A DNA stretch of 64,000 bases from Pollenia angustigena (GCA_930367215.1 OV884059.1:33409882-33473881); one strand, 5' to 3'; positions 1 to 11,030 are shown, counted from the first letter of the stretch. Notes: generated from the letters alone by a model not told the origin. Made by a program: numbers and translations.

Positions 1-1246
1 TTGTATAAAAATGCTATCACCTTTAATGCACTCCGTTAAAATACACCTCTGGTGTGATGAGAATACATAAGTTTCTAAAATGGTTTAGAAAAAAACCATT
101 TACCGACCGCTTGTCAGATTTTGTATCCGTATTCTCTCTTACTCAATACATTTTGCTTTTACATGATAAGATTTTTCTCATTCTACATAATCTTTCGACA
201 TGTCGTAATACATTATATTACCGTGTAAACTGGCCTTTAGTGCTTGTTAATTTAAGTTTCGATGAATTTTTTTCTATCCCTTTTTGTTTTTGAAATTAAC
301 AAAAAAAATTGCTGAAAATCACCAGAAAAATACAAAATATTTAACTTATTTCTTTCGCGTAATCGAATATATCGGCATTTCGAGGCCCCCATGAGGTCGG
401 GGCCCTGGGCACGGGACCCGTATGCCCTTATGGTAAAGACGGAACTGCTTGTCACCAAATCTAGTTGTAGTTTTTTCAATGAGTCACTATCCACTGTTTT
501 TGTAAACACCGAGGGTGATAGGGAACGTGTTCGAGTAATTGGCTTAGCCGTTAAATAGTTTATATTCTTTTGTTTAGTTTTATTTATTTCTGCATTATTT
601 TCGTTTGCTTGAACTAAAACGTAAACGTTTCTTTCATTTTGTCTTAGTGTTGTTTCACTGTTCGTACTCATGCAAAGAGTTTATTTTGTTTTTCACCGTT
701 TTGCTTTGCTTTAATATTTTTATTATTTATTGTATTTTACAACAACAAAAAAAAAACAAGAAATTTAAATGTTTTTGTTCAGAATATGTATGCACATGTA
801 TGAACATTCATACATACCTACGTATATATTTCTACTGTTTTATTTTATTTAATTTTATCGTTTTAAATTGTTCACTATTATGTTAAATAATTTAAATAAT
901 AAAATATGTATATTATTTTTTTTTTAAGCGTCCATTCGCTGCTTATATTACAAAATCAAATGTGATTAATTAATAGTTCAAATCGTATGCGGGGCTAAAA
1001 TACACGTCTGTATCACAACAAAGCACAAACCGAAAAAATAACTAAAATTAAATTTAAAAATTTTTTCAACATTCAATAACATTTCATAAAATCAAAATAT
1101 TAAAACATTAAAAAGAGGAAACAAAAAACAATTTTAAAATATTTCCCTTTTTCGTCAAAAATTTTTTAACAAATCTAACTTAAGCCATCTAAACTTTATT
1201 TTAGAAAACAACCTAGATCTATGGTTCTATTTCCCTTTACGTCAAC
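1..1246. other. AT-rich non-coding left end
   Basis: No gene is supported here. Reading frames in this stretch are short, low-complexity and start in A/T runs. A small GC-rich patch at about 382-430 stands out from its surroundings and could be a remnant of an older mobile element, but I cannot name it. The right part (about 1000-1246) lies just 3' of the Penelope-like frame and may be its 3' untranslated region. Confidence 0.4.
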
Positions 1247-1812
1247 CTATTTATTCTTGTTCAATAAATATCTATAAATCTGAGCTAAACCTTCAGTATC
1301 TTTTTTAAAATTAATCCTTTCTTCAAATGGAACATTATTTATTTGTAACATTTCTAACATATATCTTCTTTTCTTAAAACCTTCCACGTTTAAAACGGAT
1401 GTGTTCTCGAAATCTGGATAATGATTTAAATCCCTGCAATGAGTGGATAAAGCTGTACCATGTGCTGAATTATAATTTCTATATTTTTGGTCATGTTTAT
1501 GTCCAGCTGTTCTAGTTTCCAGTTTCGTCCCAGTTGTTCCTACATATATTTTCGCACAGTGTTCATTATTGTTACCACCACAAGGTTTTTTATAAACTAA
1601 ATTTGACATATCTAACTTTTGTAATCTATCTTTCATTCTTGTGAATAGTCTACCAACATTATTATTTACCTTGTGTGCCATTCTATATTTCCCTTTGTCA
1701 TAAATATTTGAGTTCTCTAACCTTTCTGAAAATCCAGGTACATAAGTTAATGATTTATATATTTTAGGTGCTAAGATCTCACTAATATTTCGAGATTTTC
1801 TTATATTATTTA
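1247..1812 (-). pseudogene. Penelope-like retroelement fragment: end of RT plus GIY-YIG endonuclease
   Basis: An open frame of about 187 codons with no start of its own reads through to a stop at 1247. Its upstream part contains YVPGFSERLEN, the linker I associate with Penelope-like elements (PLEs) between reverse transcriptase and endonuclease. The rest resembles the PLE GIY-YIG nuclease: VYKKPCGG, then a second Cys, then KIYVGTTGTKLETR with the expected Tyr, Gly and Arg, then HKHD. The spaced Cys/His residues fit the zinc-binding insert of this nuclease type. PLEs copy themselves by target-primed reverse transcription, and the nuclease cuts the target. The RT palm is absent, so the copy is 5'-truncated. 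Immediately upstream lies a repeat with a ribozyme-like core, taken here as the element's pLTR. Confident for PLE, less so for the exact subgroup. Confidence 0.82.
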
Positions 1813-1825
1813 TATTGTCTTATTA

Positions 1826-2350
1826 ATTTGTGAATTCTTCTTGAAGTTCAAAGTACATTTTTCGTTTTCGTTTTTCATTCTTTTGTCTTTCCTTTTCCCG
1901 TTGACCTTTTCCAATACAACTTGAAGGACAAATGCAATGAAAACGAAAAATGTACTTTGAACTTCAAGAAGAATTCTTGACAAAGGTACGAAAGAACAGA
2001 GGTGAGGAAAAACATGTAAAAATAGATTAAAATGGATAATCATTCAAAAAAACAAATTTCGATCTACCAAAGGTTAAATACAATTTGGTTTAAGGATTGA
2101 TGTTTGACTATTGACGTCAGCAGTCGTCGATGGCTGCGGGTGTTAAACGACAAAGCCTCTGAGGAGATTGAGTGGTTGCAATCGGAGCGTGTAAGGGATA
2201 CCTGTCCGTAAAAACACCTGGGTTCGAGCCCGGCTTCGGTCAGGAATGGAAGATTATCAATAAGTTTTAATTAATTTCATGTTGTAGAAAATAATTTAAT
2301 GAAAATTAAATTTGGTGAACTTTAGCCTAATTAAGAATATTATGGAATAA
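1826..2350 (+). repeat. PLE pLTR-type repeat, copy 1, with inverted 5' segment
   Basis: Homologous to repeats at 32245-32765, 34838-35158, 49289-50541 and 59818-60615. This is the most divergent copy. Its first 100 bases (about 1826-1927) run in the minus direction and fold back on the following plus-strand segment: GAATTCTTCTTGAAGTTC at the left is matched by its complement at about 1953-1975. The plus part then carries the conserved dyad-rich stretch, the ribozyme-like core and an AT-rich tail. The minus part points the same way as the adjoining PLE frame, so this is best read as a pLTR junction of that element. Confidence 0.7.
2151..2215 (+). ncRNA. decayed hammerhead ribozyme motif
   Basis: CTGAGGA at 2159-2165 is followed by stem II GATTG/CAATC with the same 8-nt loop as the other copies. 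The downstream GAAA is changed to GGAG, so two core purines are altered and self-cleavage is not expected. The residues flanking the core still pair (CCT before CUGA with AGG after the cleavage triplet), although both differ from the other copies. Confidence 0.5.
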
Positions 2351-3030
2351 AAGAAATATTTAAAATAAAAGTCACCTTAAGCTCAAGCATTAATAGAAGA
2401 AAAATATTTAACTATTTGTTTACATAAAATCAACATTTGGTTATAAAAAAGTAACGTCTTCTGTCAAAAAAGTTACGTTTTTCGTCCAAAGTTAAATTTA
2501 AAAATAAAAAGTATACTTATGTAATTTGAATAAAATGAATATTTTTATTCCATATTTCAGTGATATTAACAAGGCAACAGATTCTATTATTGAGCAAAAA
2601 CAAAACTTAGAATAACTGCATGTTTTTAGAAAATAAAAACTAAATTTCATTTGCGATTTAATAATTCAATAAATTAAAAACAACCACAATTTTTCGTATT
2701 TTATTGTTTTTTTATCGTTACCTAAAATCCAAAAGACCGTAACTAACAAAAAATTCAAAATAAGTTTTTTGATTGATTATGATGAGAAAAACAAAAATAC
2801 ATCTATCCTTAAAATTTTACTTGGATATGTTAAAAAATTAGCATTTAACTAACGTAATTCAAAAGACCGTAACTATGTGCATTGTCAACAAATGCTGAAA
2901 CTAAAAAGCCATAACTTACTTTTTTTCAAATAAAACAAATGAGGAATCGGTTTTTTTTTTAATTCATGTTGTTTTCTGATATTCGCGCCTTGGGATATAA
3001 TCCTTCGGAAATAATTTATTATTATTAGAC
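2351..3030. other. AT-rich non-coding stretch
   Basis: No gene is visible. A short phrase, AAAAGACCGTAACTA, occurs at about 2730 and again at about 2862 in direct orientation, suggesting the remains of a short repeated element. Otherwise it is low-complexity A/T sequence. Confidence 0.4.
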
Positions 3031-3376
3031 AAATATGAAAGATGAATGCGTCGTTTTGTCACAACGTACACTTCACGTGACCCTGGTACCAGCCAGCATC
3101 ATCGCACTTTGGAGGTGGGCCTGGATTCTTCCTGAGAATCGTCCAAAACACACACAAAAGTTTTTGTGTAACCAAATCCTAGTTGCTATGGGTAATGGCA
3201 CCGTTTTCAGCTCTTTTATCGATGACAATTTTTTTAACGGACGCCGTAGCTGGCTGGGGAGATGCATCTTTTGGACAGGATGTTCTCATCGCCGTCCCTC
3301 TGTGCATAATGCGTACATGGGAAGCTGCTTTGTCGCATAACTTAGTCCTTCCCAACTTGGCCGCACCCGAAGCAGG
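3031..3376 (-). pseudogene. unrecognised coding-like remnant
   Basis: Base composition rises sharply to near-balanced GC here. On the minus strand a broken frame reads phrases such as NPGPPPKCDDAGWYQGHVKC, with two Cys residues and a WYQGH core that look protein-like. Stops interrupt it. The fragment ends where a short inverted-repeat element begins at 3377. I do not recognise the family. A decayed DNA-transposon protein is the most likely source because mobile DNA surrounds it. The plus-strand frame over the same bases looks like a shadow. Confidence 0.3.
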
Positions 3377-3604
3377 GTTCTAATCACCACATTCGATGCT
3401 ATCGTATCGAATAAACTATTTATTGTATTTGCATACGATAGACACTGACATATCGAATCAAAACTTGATAAATGTAATGTCGAGTTACTCGATATCGAAT
3501 GCTATTATTTCAAATTCAATACATTTCTTTCGATATCAGTTTCATGATTCAAAAATAAATAATTTCGATAAATTTTGCTCGATATCGTATGCGGTGATTA
3601 GACC
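3377..3604. mobile_element. miniature inverted-repeat element, family X, copy 1
   Basis: The ends are inverted repeats of the form (G)GTCTAATCACCRCATACGA, seen here as TTCTAATCACCACATTCGATG on the left and the complementary ATCGTATGCGGTGATTAGACC on the right. The interior is rich in CGATATCG-type palindromes. A shorter relative lies at 19083-19227. No reading frame is present. It is a non-autonomous DNA element, superfamily not determined. Confidence 0.65.
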
Positions 3605-4158
3605 ACAGGGGTTTTTTCCGTTCCTCCGACGCAAAGGGCTATTACAATTTTGGAGGAACTTTTATTAATTTATTATATATCAGAGGTCCCTCGCCGCAAT
3701 TTTTGGAGCAACCGCCTTCTGGTCGGGTTGACCTTCCGTGGTCGCCGGGACTGTAACAGCCTCCGACTGATTCGAGTTTCCATCCTTGTCCGTGCAATCG
3801 TTGTTGTTAAGTCTTTATTTTTAGAAGTATTGTTCATTTTGTTTTTTTGGTCACACAAGTGTAGCGAAGTTGGAACGTCCGCCACGTCAAAGCCCCCATT
3901 AACGTGGTAAGGGTGTGATCTAATTGCAGACCGATAGGCACGGGTCGCATGACACCTTGTTTTAGGGCTGCGATCGGCCACCTATACTATTACATTTTGC
4001 AATTGTATGCGTTGTATGAACTTTACATATGTTGTTGGTAATGTTGTAAAATTCTCTTCTATGAGTGTGCACACGTACGTAATAAAAGAGTATAAAAGAG
4101 ACTAATAGAGAGAAGAGAAAACGCGGCGCCCTGATTTTGCCGATCGCAGTTTTAGGGT
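3605..4158. other. possible LINE 5' remnant
   Basis: GC is higher than in the surroundings. On the minus strand around 3673-3830 a frame reads NNNDCTDKDGNSNQSEAV and then a Pro/Thr/Gln-rich stretch. This resembles the low-complexity start of a retroelement gag-like protein, but there are frame breaks. It is not assigned to a family. Confidence 0.25.
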
Positions 4159-4293
4159 ATGGATAACTTTTCGTTGCCAAGGCCTTTAAGTTCACTGCCT
4201 CCACCTCTGGCATCACCAGATGCTTGCGATGACCTGGGTCAAGACACGAACCACAGCCTAGACTTAAGCCAGTATACCATTTCTAGATCGTAA
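4159..4293 (+). CDS. small frame, possible retroelement ORF1 start
   Basis: ATG at 4159 opens a 44-codon frame ending TAA at 4291-4293, with a Pro/Ser/Asp-rich product (DNFSLPRPLSSLPPPLASPD at its start). It sits upstream of the LOA element and could be the start of a gag-like ORF1 from another, truncated LINE. No domain is visible, and it could be chance. Confidence 0.2.
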   Translation: MDNFSLPRPLSSLPPPLASPDACDDLGQDTNHSLDLSQYTISRS

Positions 4294-4349
4294 TCCATGA
4301 TGGCGTTGTGAAATCAACCAATTTATATTTTTTAGAATACGCATGTGAT

Positions 4350-4631
4350 ATTTGCCTTTTTATACCTGATGTGTGTAACGCCTTAAAATAGTGGTCCTAG
4401 ACGATGTCTGTCCGGCTGGCTGGCTGTCCATGTAACCTTTTGCGCAAATTACAGGTCGCAATTTTGCAGATAATTTGATAAAATTTGGGTCATAGGTTCT
4501 TATTGGCACAAGGACCAAGTCTATTGAAAATGGGCCGAATCTTAGGACCACGAGGGAAGATAGGGGGAAATTTCTTCCTCTTAGAAACTATCAAACCGAT
4601 TTTAATGAAATTTAAAACATAGATAGATCCA
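4350..4631. repeat. dispersed repeat, left half, interrupted by the LOA element
   Basis: The phrase GGACCACGAGGGAAGATAGG, followed by a 'Phe/Leu-cluster' AT stretch and ACATAGATAGATCC, recurs in degenerate form at about 8750-8880 on the other side of the LOA insertion. The two halves join across the shared octamer TAGATCCA, so this is the host repeat into which the LINE inserted. The CTGTCCGGCTGGCTGGCTGTCC-like run at about 4405-4430 is typical of repetitive fly elements. Confidence 0.5.
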
Positions 4632-4667
4632 AAAGGTGTCCGTATAGGAATCCGAGAAGGACGGATT

Positions 4668-6499
4668 GGGATTCGTTTTCGGGACTGGTGCAACGGAACC
4701 TTAGGGTTACACGGAACTGGGGGTCGACTCCGGCCGGTGTGGAGCGGCTGGTAAACACATTCACGGGGGTATTGACCAGTAGCTAGTTGAAAACTCAAAG
4801 GTCCACCGTCAGAAGGCTGTTCAATAGAGCGAAGTATACGCGCAGGGATGAAGATTGGAGTAACTTCAGGTTGACTTACGGGAGGTATAAGGGAGATATT
4901 AGAAGGGCGAAAAGGGTCTCGTGGATTAAGTTTAGCGAGTCATTTGAATCCGTGAATGAGATGTCTAGGTTCAGAAGAATTTTATCTAAGGACTCTGTAG
5001 TCCCTGGATTTATTCAGAAATCGGACGGCTCATGGGCGGAATCAGGCTCTGAATCTCTCTGTCTGCTTATGGAGACTCACTCACTGGATCCTGGGTCGGG
5101 GGAACAGGCTGTATGTGGCTCAGGCGGTGAGGAAAGAGAGACGGTGGGGGGTATGATTACCTTGGATAAAGTAACATGGGCGGTAAATACCTTTGGGTCC
5201 TACAAATCGGCGGGGCCAGATGGTATATTTCCGGCGATGTTACAGAATATCGGGAAATCATCACTCCTGTTGTTGGTGGAACTGTTTAGGGTATGTGTGC
5301 TGAACGGGTACATTCCTAGGAGGTGGAGGGAGGTTAGGGTAGTTTTTATTCTCAAGGCGGGTAGAACCGGTCACTCTAAACCCAAGGATTTTAGACCAAT
5401 CAGCTTGTCGTCTTTTCTCTTTAAGACGTTGGAAATACTGATTGATCTACATCTGAGGACGAAGATTGACGCCGGCATCGTCAACGGCGCTCAACACGCC
5501 TACCTTAAAGGTAGATCTGTTGAGAGTGCGTTGCATGATGTGGTTGGTTATGTGCAGCGGGGTTTGCGAACCAAGAAATACACCCTGGCGGCATTCCTGG
5601 ACATAGAGGGCGCCTTTAACAATTTAAGGATAGAGGCTATAAGGCAGGCACTGGTTGACCTGAGGGTTCCGTTGTTCTTGGTCGAATGGATAACTATGAT
5701 GCTTAGCAGCAGAGTTATTCACTCGGACTGGGGAAACGAACGCTTTAGGAAATCGGTGACTAGGGGGACCCCACAGGGGGGAGTTCTCTTTCCCTTATTG
5801 TGGCTCTTGGCCGTCAATGTCGTTCTGAGACGTTTTGACAGAATGGGTCAGAAGGTCGTGGCCTACGCGGATGATGTGGTGATATTGGTGTCGGGCAAGT
5901 TTCTGCCGACAATTAGCGACATCATGCAAGGGGCGCTGGGCGAACTGTCGGCATGGGCAAGTGACAAGGGACTGGGAATTAATCCGGAGAAGACGGAGTT
6001 GGTTCTTTTCACTAGGAGGAACAAGGTGGAGGAGTTTAGACTGCCGGTACTGGGAGGAGTGGAGCTTGGACTATCTGATAGTGCTAAGTATCTAGGGGCT
6101 TTTCTGGACAGCAAGCTGTCATGGGGTAGGAATACCCAGGAGAGACTCAAAAGGGGTCTCAATGCCTACTATGCTTGCAGTTCATCGATAGGTAGGAGCT
6201 GGGGACTCCGGCGGTAAGTGGTGGAATGGCTGTACACTTCGGTGGTTGGACCCATTCTTACGTATGGATGTTGTGTTTGGTGGGAGACATTGAGATTGGC
6301 AAGTCGTAGGAACCTTCTTTCTAAGGCTCAGAGGTGTGCTTCAATTGGCATGACAGGTGCCATGAGAAGTACTCCTCAGTATGTGATGGGAATGGCGGCC
6401 AGGAGCATTATTAGACTGAGGGAGTTGGGACTGACGAGGAATGACACTCAGGGTCACTCACGGATCCTGGGTGAGATTGAGGCTGGTGGCTATTGCCTG
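4668..6499 (+). pseudogene. LOA reverse transcriptase region (broken)
   Basis: This encoded target-primed reverse transcriptase. Reading starts in the endonuclease-RT linker (DWDSFSGLVQRNLRV), meets TAG at 4784, and continues as LKTQRSTVRRLFNRAK, with an apparent small deletion just before that phrase. RT blocks follow in order: SAGPDGIFPAML near 5205, KPKDFRPISLSSFLFK near 5380, motif A FLDIEGAFNN (Asp at 5600), motif B GTPQGG (5765-5782) and motif C YADD (5864-5875). A TAA at 6214 splits the thumb: the frame resumes at once with VVEWLYTSVVGPILTYG, so this is a nonsense change and not a frameshift. The catalytic Asp residues are intact. Confidence 0.85.
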
Positions 6500-7499
6500 C
6501 AGGGTTACCGTTGGAAATTTTCGAAAAGGGTCACAAAAAGGGGATTTTCCAGAAAAAAGGGTAAAAAAGGGTATTTCAATAAAAAAAAAGGGTCAAGTTT
6601 CTTATAAGCAGTATTTCCCATTTAAATGAACATAATAAGACCAAGTTTTTTTATGAGCAAACAAAAAAATAATATTTCAGGTAGGAAGAGCTCAAAAATT
6701 TTTTTTATGGAATGCTCTGTCCTGTATTTAACACCTGACAAAAATTTTATTCTTTATCATTATACATAGCTAAATTTTGAATACTTTTTATGTAATTTTC
6801 CGATTTAGCGATGTCAAAAAATTTTAGTGTTTGTTTTAAATGTTGCAATCGTTCGCGAATTGTAAAAATTTTCTCGATTAAAGCGATTTTTTCCTGTAAG
6901 TGTCAGATTTTTTAAAGCTTTTGCGATTTTTAACTTTGCTATCATACCGCTGTTACCAAATATTTGGGAATTTCCGCTAATTTAGCAATTTTTACCTCTT
7001 GTTTTCATTCCTCTTAGGGCACTCTCAACACTGTCGATTCAAAAGGAGGCGAAAAGTTCAATACTTTTTGCCATTATTAAGGGCGAATTATTTTGAATAA
7101 AACATGCTACTCTTTAAGAGAGCAAAACACCAATTTACATTTTTTTTAATAAAATGTAAAATTTTTGTTTTGAAAAGAAACCACCGTAAAAATAACAAAT
7201 ATTTATATGAGTTATGTTTGCTTTAAGGAAATTGTACTTTACTATCAAAAATCAAGGAGAGGAAAGCATGGAATTAAAGTTTATACTTTGAGTCTGTTCC
7301 ATATCAAGCAATGCTTATTTCGAAAACATTTGTTTAGCACTTCTGTTCCGCAGTGTTGACAAAAAAACAAAATGTGAGAGCTATTTCCAAAAAAGGGTCG
7401 AAAAGTGTCACAAAATAGGTGATAATGATACAAAAGTATTTAAAAAAAAGGGTCAAAAAAGTATCAAATTGATACTTTAGTATCACAACGGTAACGCTG
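6500..7499. mobile_element. hAT-type miniature element inside the LOA LINE
   Basis: Exactly 1000 bp. The ends are CAGGGTTACCGTTG at the left and its complement CAACGGTAACGCTG at the right, differing only at the fourth base. CAG-start ends plus an 8-bp duplication (ATTGCCTG at 6492-6499 and 7500-7507) are the hAT signature. The interior is AT-rich with repeated AAAAAGGGTCA-type phrases near both ends and no transposase. Removing the element plus one duplication copy leaves the LINE frame open across the junction, so it entered after the LINE. Confidence 0.9.
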
Positions 7500-7507
7500 A
7501 TTGCCTG

Positions 7508-8487
7508 GGACCGCCGGGCTCCACTGATTATGTGAGCACCAGAGTGGATTTTGGTCGGTCGCCAGAGTTAATAGTGCCCTCTAGGGAGAGCTGGTCGGGC
7601 AGGAGCAGATTATTTGGTGGATTTGCTATTTTCACTGATGGCTCGAAGATGAGGGGCACGGGTGCAGTGGTCTACATTGAGGATCTGAACATAAGAAGGT
7701 CATATAGGCTTCCTGACGACTGCAGTGTTTTTCAGGCGGAGGTTCTGGGGGTCTGGAGGGCCGTGGAACTGATGAGGGACAACATTGATAGGGGCTCGGA
7801 GGTCACTATATATGTGGACAGCCAGGCGGCTCTTATGGCCGTAAGGGGCTGTTATGTGAACTCCAGGCTGGTTGATGAGTGTAGGAGGGCTCTGAAGGGA
7901 GCCTTAGGGGAGTATTTGCTAAGGTTGTGCTGGGTGCCGGGTCATTGCGACATAGGCGGCAATGAGGTTGCTGATGAGTTGGCAAGACAGGGCTCAGAGA
8001 TGGAGGATCCTGACTGTGTGGAGGCGGTTAGGCCTCCATTGGGCTTATATTTTGGTAGAATTAAGGAGTGGATACTGGGCGCGACCAATCGGGCCTGGGG
8101 GGCCGAACGGACTGTCGGGTATCGCGGATACTGTGGCCGGTGCTTAGGAAGTCCGATTCGGTGTCGCTGCTGGGCAGGAGCAGGGTCTGCGTTAGGACCA
8201 TGATAGGAATGATCACGGGCCACTGTATGATAGGCAGGATGGCGGTGAGGATGGGATTCGACTTGTCGGATATATGCAGGTTGTGCGAGGACCCTGAGGA
8301 GTTGGAGACAGTTGAGCACTTTCTGTGCCACTGTCCCAGGTTGCAGGGTAGCAGGCTGAGGTGGCTGGGCAGTAGATTCCTGGGCGAATTGGGGGATGTC
8401 TCTAGTTGCGGACTCGAGAATCTGATAGGATTCGTAATGGGGATGTCCTGGCTGCGCGAGAGGAGACTGGGTGCTAACCGCACGTAG
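7508..8487 (+). pseudogene. LOA RNase H domain and C-terminal knuckle (frameshifted)
   Basis: This is the continuation of the LINE frame after the hAT insertion. RNase H residues are all visible: FTDGSK with Asp at 7637, QAEV with Glu at 7739, YVDSQAA with Asp at 7817, WVPGH, then NEVADELA with Asp at 7973. This domain removes the RNA template during cDNA synthesis. Around 8110-8140 the frame shifts by one. The second frame carries MIGMITGHCMIGRMA and a knuckle CRLCEDPEELETVEHFLCHC (C-x2-C-x10-H-x3-C), which normally closes LOA/I-type proteins, and it ends at 8487. Confidence 0.85.
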
Positions 8488-8706
8488 GGCGAATTTGGTT
8501 TGAGTGGGATTTCTCTCGGGGTTGGTCCTTTACCTTCTTTTACCTTCTCTATTTCCTTTCTTTTCTAGCTATCTTTTTGATCTATTGATATTTTACCTAC
8601 TTTCAACCTTCATAGCTATCTCTAATTAAGGCGTCACAATGGACCATATTGGTCTCTGGGTGAAGGTGTGAAGGAGACTTCACACCGGCCTTTCTACCTA
8701 CCTACC

Positions 8707-8940
8707 TAGATCCATATCTATAGGGACACATTAGCTATACAGTTTTTCAAAAATAGGACCACAAGGGGAGGCAGGGGGCAATTTCTGCCTCTCACAAACT
8801 TTCAAATCGATTTTCATGAAGTTTATAAACATAGATAAATCCATATTTACATGGACACATAAGCATGATGTGTTTTTAAATACTATGGTGTAGGTATCAT
8901 ATGGTCGGGCTTGACCGACTATTATTTCTTACTTGGTTTT
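8707..8940. repeat. dispersed repeat, right half
   Basis: This is the right half of the repeat split by the LOA element. It repeats the phrase AGGACCACAAGGGGAGGCAG and ACATAGATAAATCCATATTT. It ends in GTGTAGGTATCATATGGTCG followed by TTTCTTACTTGG; the complement of this ending recurs at about 39629-39690 (AAGTAAGAAAG ... ATACCCTACACCAC). So the terminal module is shared by two loci in opposite orientation. Confidence 0.5.
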
Positions 8941-10803
8941 GCTTTTTTATGTGCTTAGCCTTTCTACTTAATGCTCATCAGATCGAAGGTTCCTTCTATT
9001 TAGTACTTAATAAAAAAATTTTGCCGACTTCTCGATCGAGAAAATCACTCAATCTTAGGTTCACTCTATCCCGAGTGCACTGTACTTTTACTACCATAAT
9101 TTTTTTCTAAGCCCCCAGAGTTTATCCCCAAATTTTTAATTAAATAGTTTATACAATTTTTTTTTTAATTGTGTTTTGTAAATAGTTTTTTATTAAAATG
9201 ATTCAGTTGGTTTTTGTATCATTCGACAGTTTACATAAATTGTTGTTCTATTCATTGATAGATTTGGTGTTCTTTCACGAATTATTATTTTTATTATTAT
9301 TATTTTTATAGTAATAAAATAATTTACTCTCTCTTTTTTTTTAATATTATATTATAATAGTATCAAGTAATAGTAGTAGTAGTATTATTTTGCCTTATTT
9401 TTAAAAATATTAAATTATTTTTTTTTTTTATTTTTTTAATGTTTTTGTTTTTCTAAAAGATAATTTAAGTAAAGCAAAATAAACAATATTTATAAAATAA
9501 ACGTAATGATGACATTATGAGCAAAACTAAAAAAAAAAAAACAAATAAATAAAAATGAAAATTATATGGGCGGGTAATAATAATAATAATAATAATGTAA
9601 ATGTTATAATAAATTAATGATTAATTTAACAAAAATCATAATAAAAGTAAAAAAAAAAAACAAATAAAATATAAGTATGTATATATATAAAAAAATACAA
9701 ATAAAATAATACAAATAAAATCATAAAAATATCAAGTTAAGTATAATATTCTTATTAAAAAAAATTCATCTTTAATGAAAATGTTGAAATAAAAATATTT
9801 AGATTTTTTGTTTGTTTGTTGTGGATGTTGTTTGCGCTCCCTTTTCGCCTTTTAAACATACATACATATATTTATTCGTATATATTTTAATGTGTATAAA
9901 TTTTATATTTAAATTAAAATATTTTATTGTGATTTAATAATATTAACTAAAATTTTCTTCCTTTTTGCTTTTATGCTAAAACATTTTTGTCGTCCCACTC
10001 CACACACAGTTCCACAGTCATTTGTGATTTTCGCTTTTAATTTTCGTTTAGTAATCGGAAAAAAATAAACTCAAATCGAAAACAGAAATCCACAAGTGTT
10101 TCAATACGGCGAATTGCTGAGGAAATGGGACGCACATTAGTAGTAAATAGTATTTCATTAAATTCTCCACAAGTCGAGCTTCATCTTAAGTCCGATCTTT
10201 AGTAAAAATAAATGTGTTAATGAATTGTTAAATAAATAATAAATAGGTTGAGTTAGTTCTCTCTCTATTTTGTTGATGTTAAATTTTTTGTTGTTGTTGT
10301 TGTTGTTTAAACTCTTCCCTATAATTATTTACTTGTAGTTAAACTTATGACAGATGATTTAAGATTTGTTCGATTAATTGTGGGGAATTTAATGAGGACG
10401 TTGAATAGTAATGGTGGGTTGTTTTGGTTAATTTTGTAGTGCCTTTAAATTCATAATTGTAAATTGTTTTAAAAAACAAAAATACTTAATTTAATTGCGT
10501 AACTGTGAAAATTGGTTGGGGGTTAGTATTTAAAGAACATTTAGTTTTTGTATTCCGAAAACAAATTTAATGTAAACAAAATAAGAATTATTTGTTTTTG
10601 GGCGGGTTAGTATGAAACAAAGAAGTTATGTTGATGCTTTTTTTGCATTTTAACTTAAATATTCTAGTTGTTGAGTTTGGTCCTAAAGCCAATCGAACGG
10701 TTAGCTTGTTCGTCTATCGCGCTCACTCTGTTTTTATTTTTAGTAATTGAGCTGGTGAGTGATATAAAAATCTTTTAGGTTGTGGCACATGAGTGGATTT
10801 TGT
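8941..10803. other. AT-rich region 3' of Actn, simple repeats
   Basis: It contains trinucleotide runs (ATT/TAT near 9285-9310, AGT near 9370, AAT near 9577-9596) and long A/T tracts. The part nearest Actn (about 10100-10803) is less repetitive and probably includes the Actn 3' untranslated region. A minus-strand AATAAA lies at 10733-10738, only about 66 bases after the stop, and several others lie further on. I cannot say which poly(A) site is used. Confidence 0.45.
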
Positions 10804-10962
10804 TTACAAATCGGTTTCACCGTACAAAGCTGTACTGAATGACATGTAATCAAGGGCACCGGGTACACCGTTGGGTCCCTTGTAGGGTGGCATACGTTGA
10901 ATACAGTATTCAGCTTGATCTGGGGGCAATTCACGGCGCAATTCATCGGGCAAGATGTATGG
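10804..10962 (-). CDS. Actn: Actn last coding exon (C-terminal EF-hand end)
   Basis: The acceptor is TTTTAACAG before 10962, phase 0. It encodes 52 residues, [20 protein letters not shown] through ALYGETDL, then TAA at 10804-10806. This is the conserved end of the calmodulin-like module, which binds the neck of the opposite subunit and titin-type partners in muscle. The terminal ETDL could serve as a PDZ-binding tail. Confidence 0.95.
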   Translation of the reverse strand, partial: PYILPDELRRELPPDQAEYCIQRMPPYKGPNGVPGALDYMSFSTALYGETDL

Positions 10963-11030
10963 CTGTTAAAAGGTAAAATAATACACTTAATACTGTATTA
11001 AGAATCATTAAGAAGAAATTTGGCTCTTAC

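Larger units (their letters stand above)
4632..8706 (+). mobile_element. LOA-clade non-LTR retrotransposon, 5'-truncated, interrupted
   Basis: The element runs from the end of the endonuclease region through reverse transcriptase, RNase H and a terminal Cys/His knuckle. Its 3' end is a short CTAC-type tandem tail at about 8690-8706. The octamer TAGATCCA flanks both ends (4624-4631 and 8707-8714) and is the likely target-site duplication. LOA assignment rests on the FLDIEGAFNN motif and on an RNase H domain in the same frame as the RT. The copy is dead: it has a 5' truncation, an in-frame TAG at 4784, a TAA at 6214-6216, a 1000-bp hAT insertion at 6500-7499 and a frame change near 8110-8140. 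Confidence 0.82.

Noticed and set aside
252..671. 139-residue minus frame near the left end
   Set aside because: No domain is recognised, composition is irregular, and it spans a GC-rich patch next to A/T-rich sequence, so chance is likely.
2100..2300. tRNA-derived SINE as the identity of the pLTR family
   Set aside because: There are A- and B-box-like words, but the T-stem does not pair well, no acceptor stem forms, copies are arranged in tandem and head to head, and a hammerhead core plus an adjoining Penelope frame explain more. Pol III use is kept only as a possibility.
3035..3383. Two overlapping plus-strand frames with Trp/Cys-rich products
   Set aside because: The minus strand of the same bases looks more protein-like. 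These are probably shadows.
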